Below, piece after piece: positions 63,863 through 64,000 of a stretch of DNA of 64,000 nt. The first letter of the stretch is position 1. Each line of letters starts with the position of its first letter. Origin of the DNA: Pleurocapsa sp. CCALA 161. Its GTDB lineage: Bacteria > Cyanobacteriota > Cyanobacteriia > Cyanobacteriales > Xenococcaceae. Below the pieces are notes generated by a model. The model was not told where the DNA came from. It saw only the letters and a list, made by a program, of their open reading frames with translations, and did no database searches. The stretch covers positions 62,001 to 126,000 of the forward strand of contig NZ_PVWF01000002.1 in the NCBI RefSeq assembly GCF_003003995.1, in the 5' to 3' direction. The position numbers and the translations under genes were made by a program.

Positions 63863-64000
63863 ACTTGCTAAGTAAACATCAATGTTAGATCCAAGCTGTT
63901 GTAATATAGTTCCCTAAAGTTCTTAGGAAATACCAAAAAGAAATAATTTTAGGTTAGGTTGAAGGATGAAACCCAACAGTTATCCCAAATGGATAGGTTT
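63863..64000. other. Right-hand edge, no gene seen
   Basis: The remaining 138 bases contain no recognisable coding sequence or structure; an adjacent gene may begin beyond the window. Confidence 0.5.

Noticed and set aside
1-64000. High density of GCGATCGC as a novel signal
   Set aside because: This is the known HIP1 palindrome, abundant in many cyanobacterial genomes; it was used only as evidence of origin.

Overview
This window is chromosomal DNA from a cyanobacterium. The palindrome GCGATCGC (HIP1) and its core CGATCG recur throughout, and the genes are cyanobacterial marker families: a DUF2996 protein, a DUF3038-DUF4335 pair, the efp-accB pair, a thylakoid-lumen-type cyclophilin, tocopherol synthesis genes, a cyanobacterial-type Hfq beside dapF, and a truncated KdpD. 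The DNA is AT-rich, with large intergenic spaces, heptanucleotide tandem repeats and gene remnants. This suggests a unicellular or baeocyte-forming lineage with a repeat-rich genome (a Pleurocapsales-like organism is a guess). No rRNA, tRNA or CRISPR array was found.

Layout. Positions 1-6.2 kb hold small or poorly known genes: an M20 amidohydrolase, the DUF2996 protein, two small membrane or secreted proteins, a creatininase-family enzyme, an M41-like protease without an AAA domain, and the DUF4335/DUF3038 pair. Positions 6.2-10.8 kb hold apt, a TolC-type outer membrane protein, an O-antigen ligase/IctB-type protein and an OmpR-type regulator. Positions 11.0-13.8 kb are a tocopherol cluster: a gamma-tocopherol-type methyltransferase, 4-hydroxyphenylpyruvate dioxygenase and a sphinganine-reductase-like SDR only 2 bases downstream. 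Positions 13.8-23.2 kb hold a GerMN protein, a DUF2993 protein, accB, efp, a lumenal cyclophilin, thiL, a GAF histidine kinase preceded by a perfect 19-bp inverted repeat, and an ABC1/UbiB kinase. Positions 23.3-30.2 kb are an RND efflux locus with two small companion genes and a divergent histidine kinase that has no adjacent regulator. Positions 30.4-36.2 kb hold pgi and a complete polar-amino-acid ABC importer. Positions 36.3-45.6 kb hold an LptF/G permease, an RRM protein, glmU, a HpsJ-like protein, a phosphoesterase, an unassigned ncRNA-type transcription unit, dapF, hfq and a YqeY protein.

Positions 45.6-59.5 kb are the most unusual part. A high-affinity K+ ATPase operon (kdpA-kdpB-kdpF/G-kdpC-kdpD, minus strand) is interleaved with and flanked by accessory DNA. 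This comprises a RelE-like toxin-antitoxin pair between near-identical HIP1-containing repeats, an aspartic-protease gene inactivated by a 130-bp MITE-like element with terminal inverted repeats and a target-site duplication, a Vat-type acetyltransferase gene, a frameshifted UPF0175 gene between kdpA and kdpB, a ParDE pair, and an AbrB-Doc pair with a palindromic operator. KdpD has no kinase domain. A separate histidine kinase and a LuxR-type regulator lie just beyond the Doc module and may fill that role (inference).

The window ends with a methyltransferase, a manganese catalase, an alpha/beta-hydrolase fragment, hisZ, a four-helix-bundle (S23-type) gene bracketed by complementary heptamer arrays, and a DnaJ-TPR protein. 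Heptamer arrays abut the stop codons of at least five genes.
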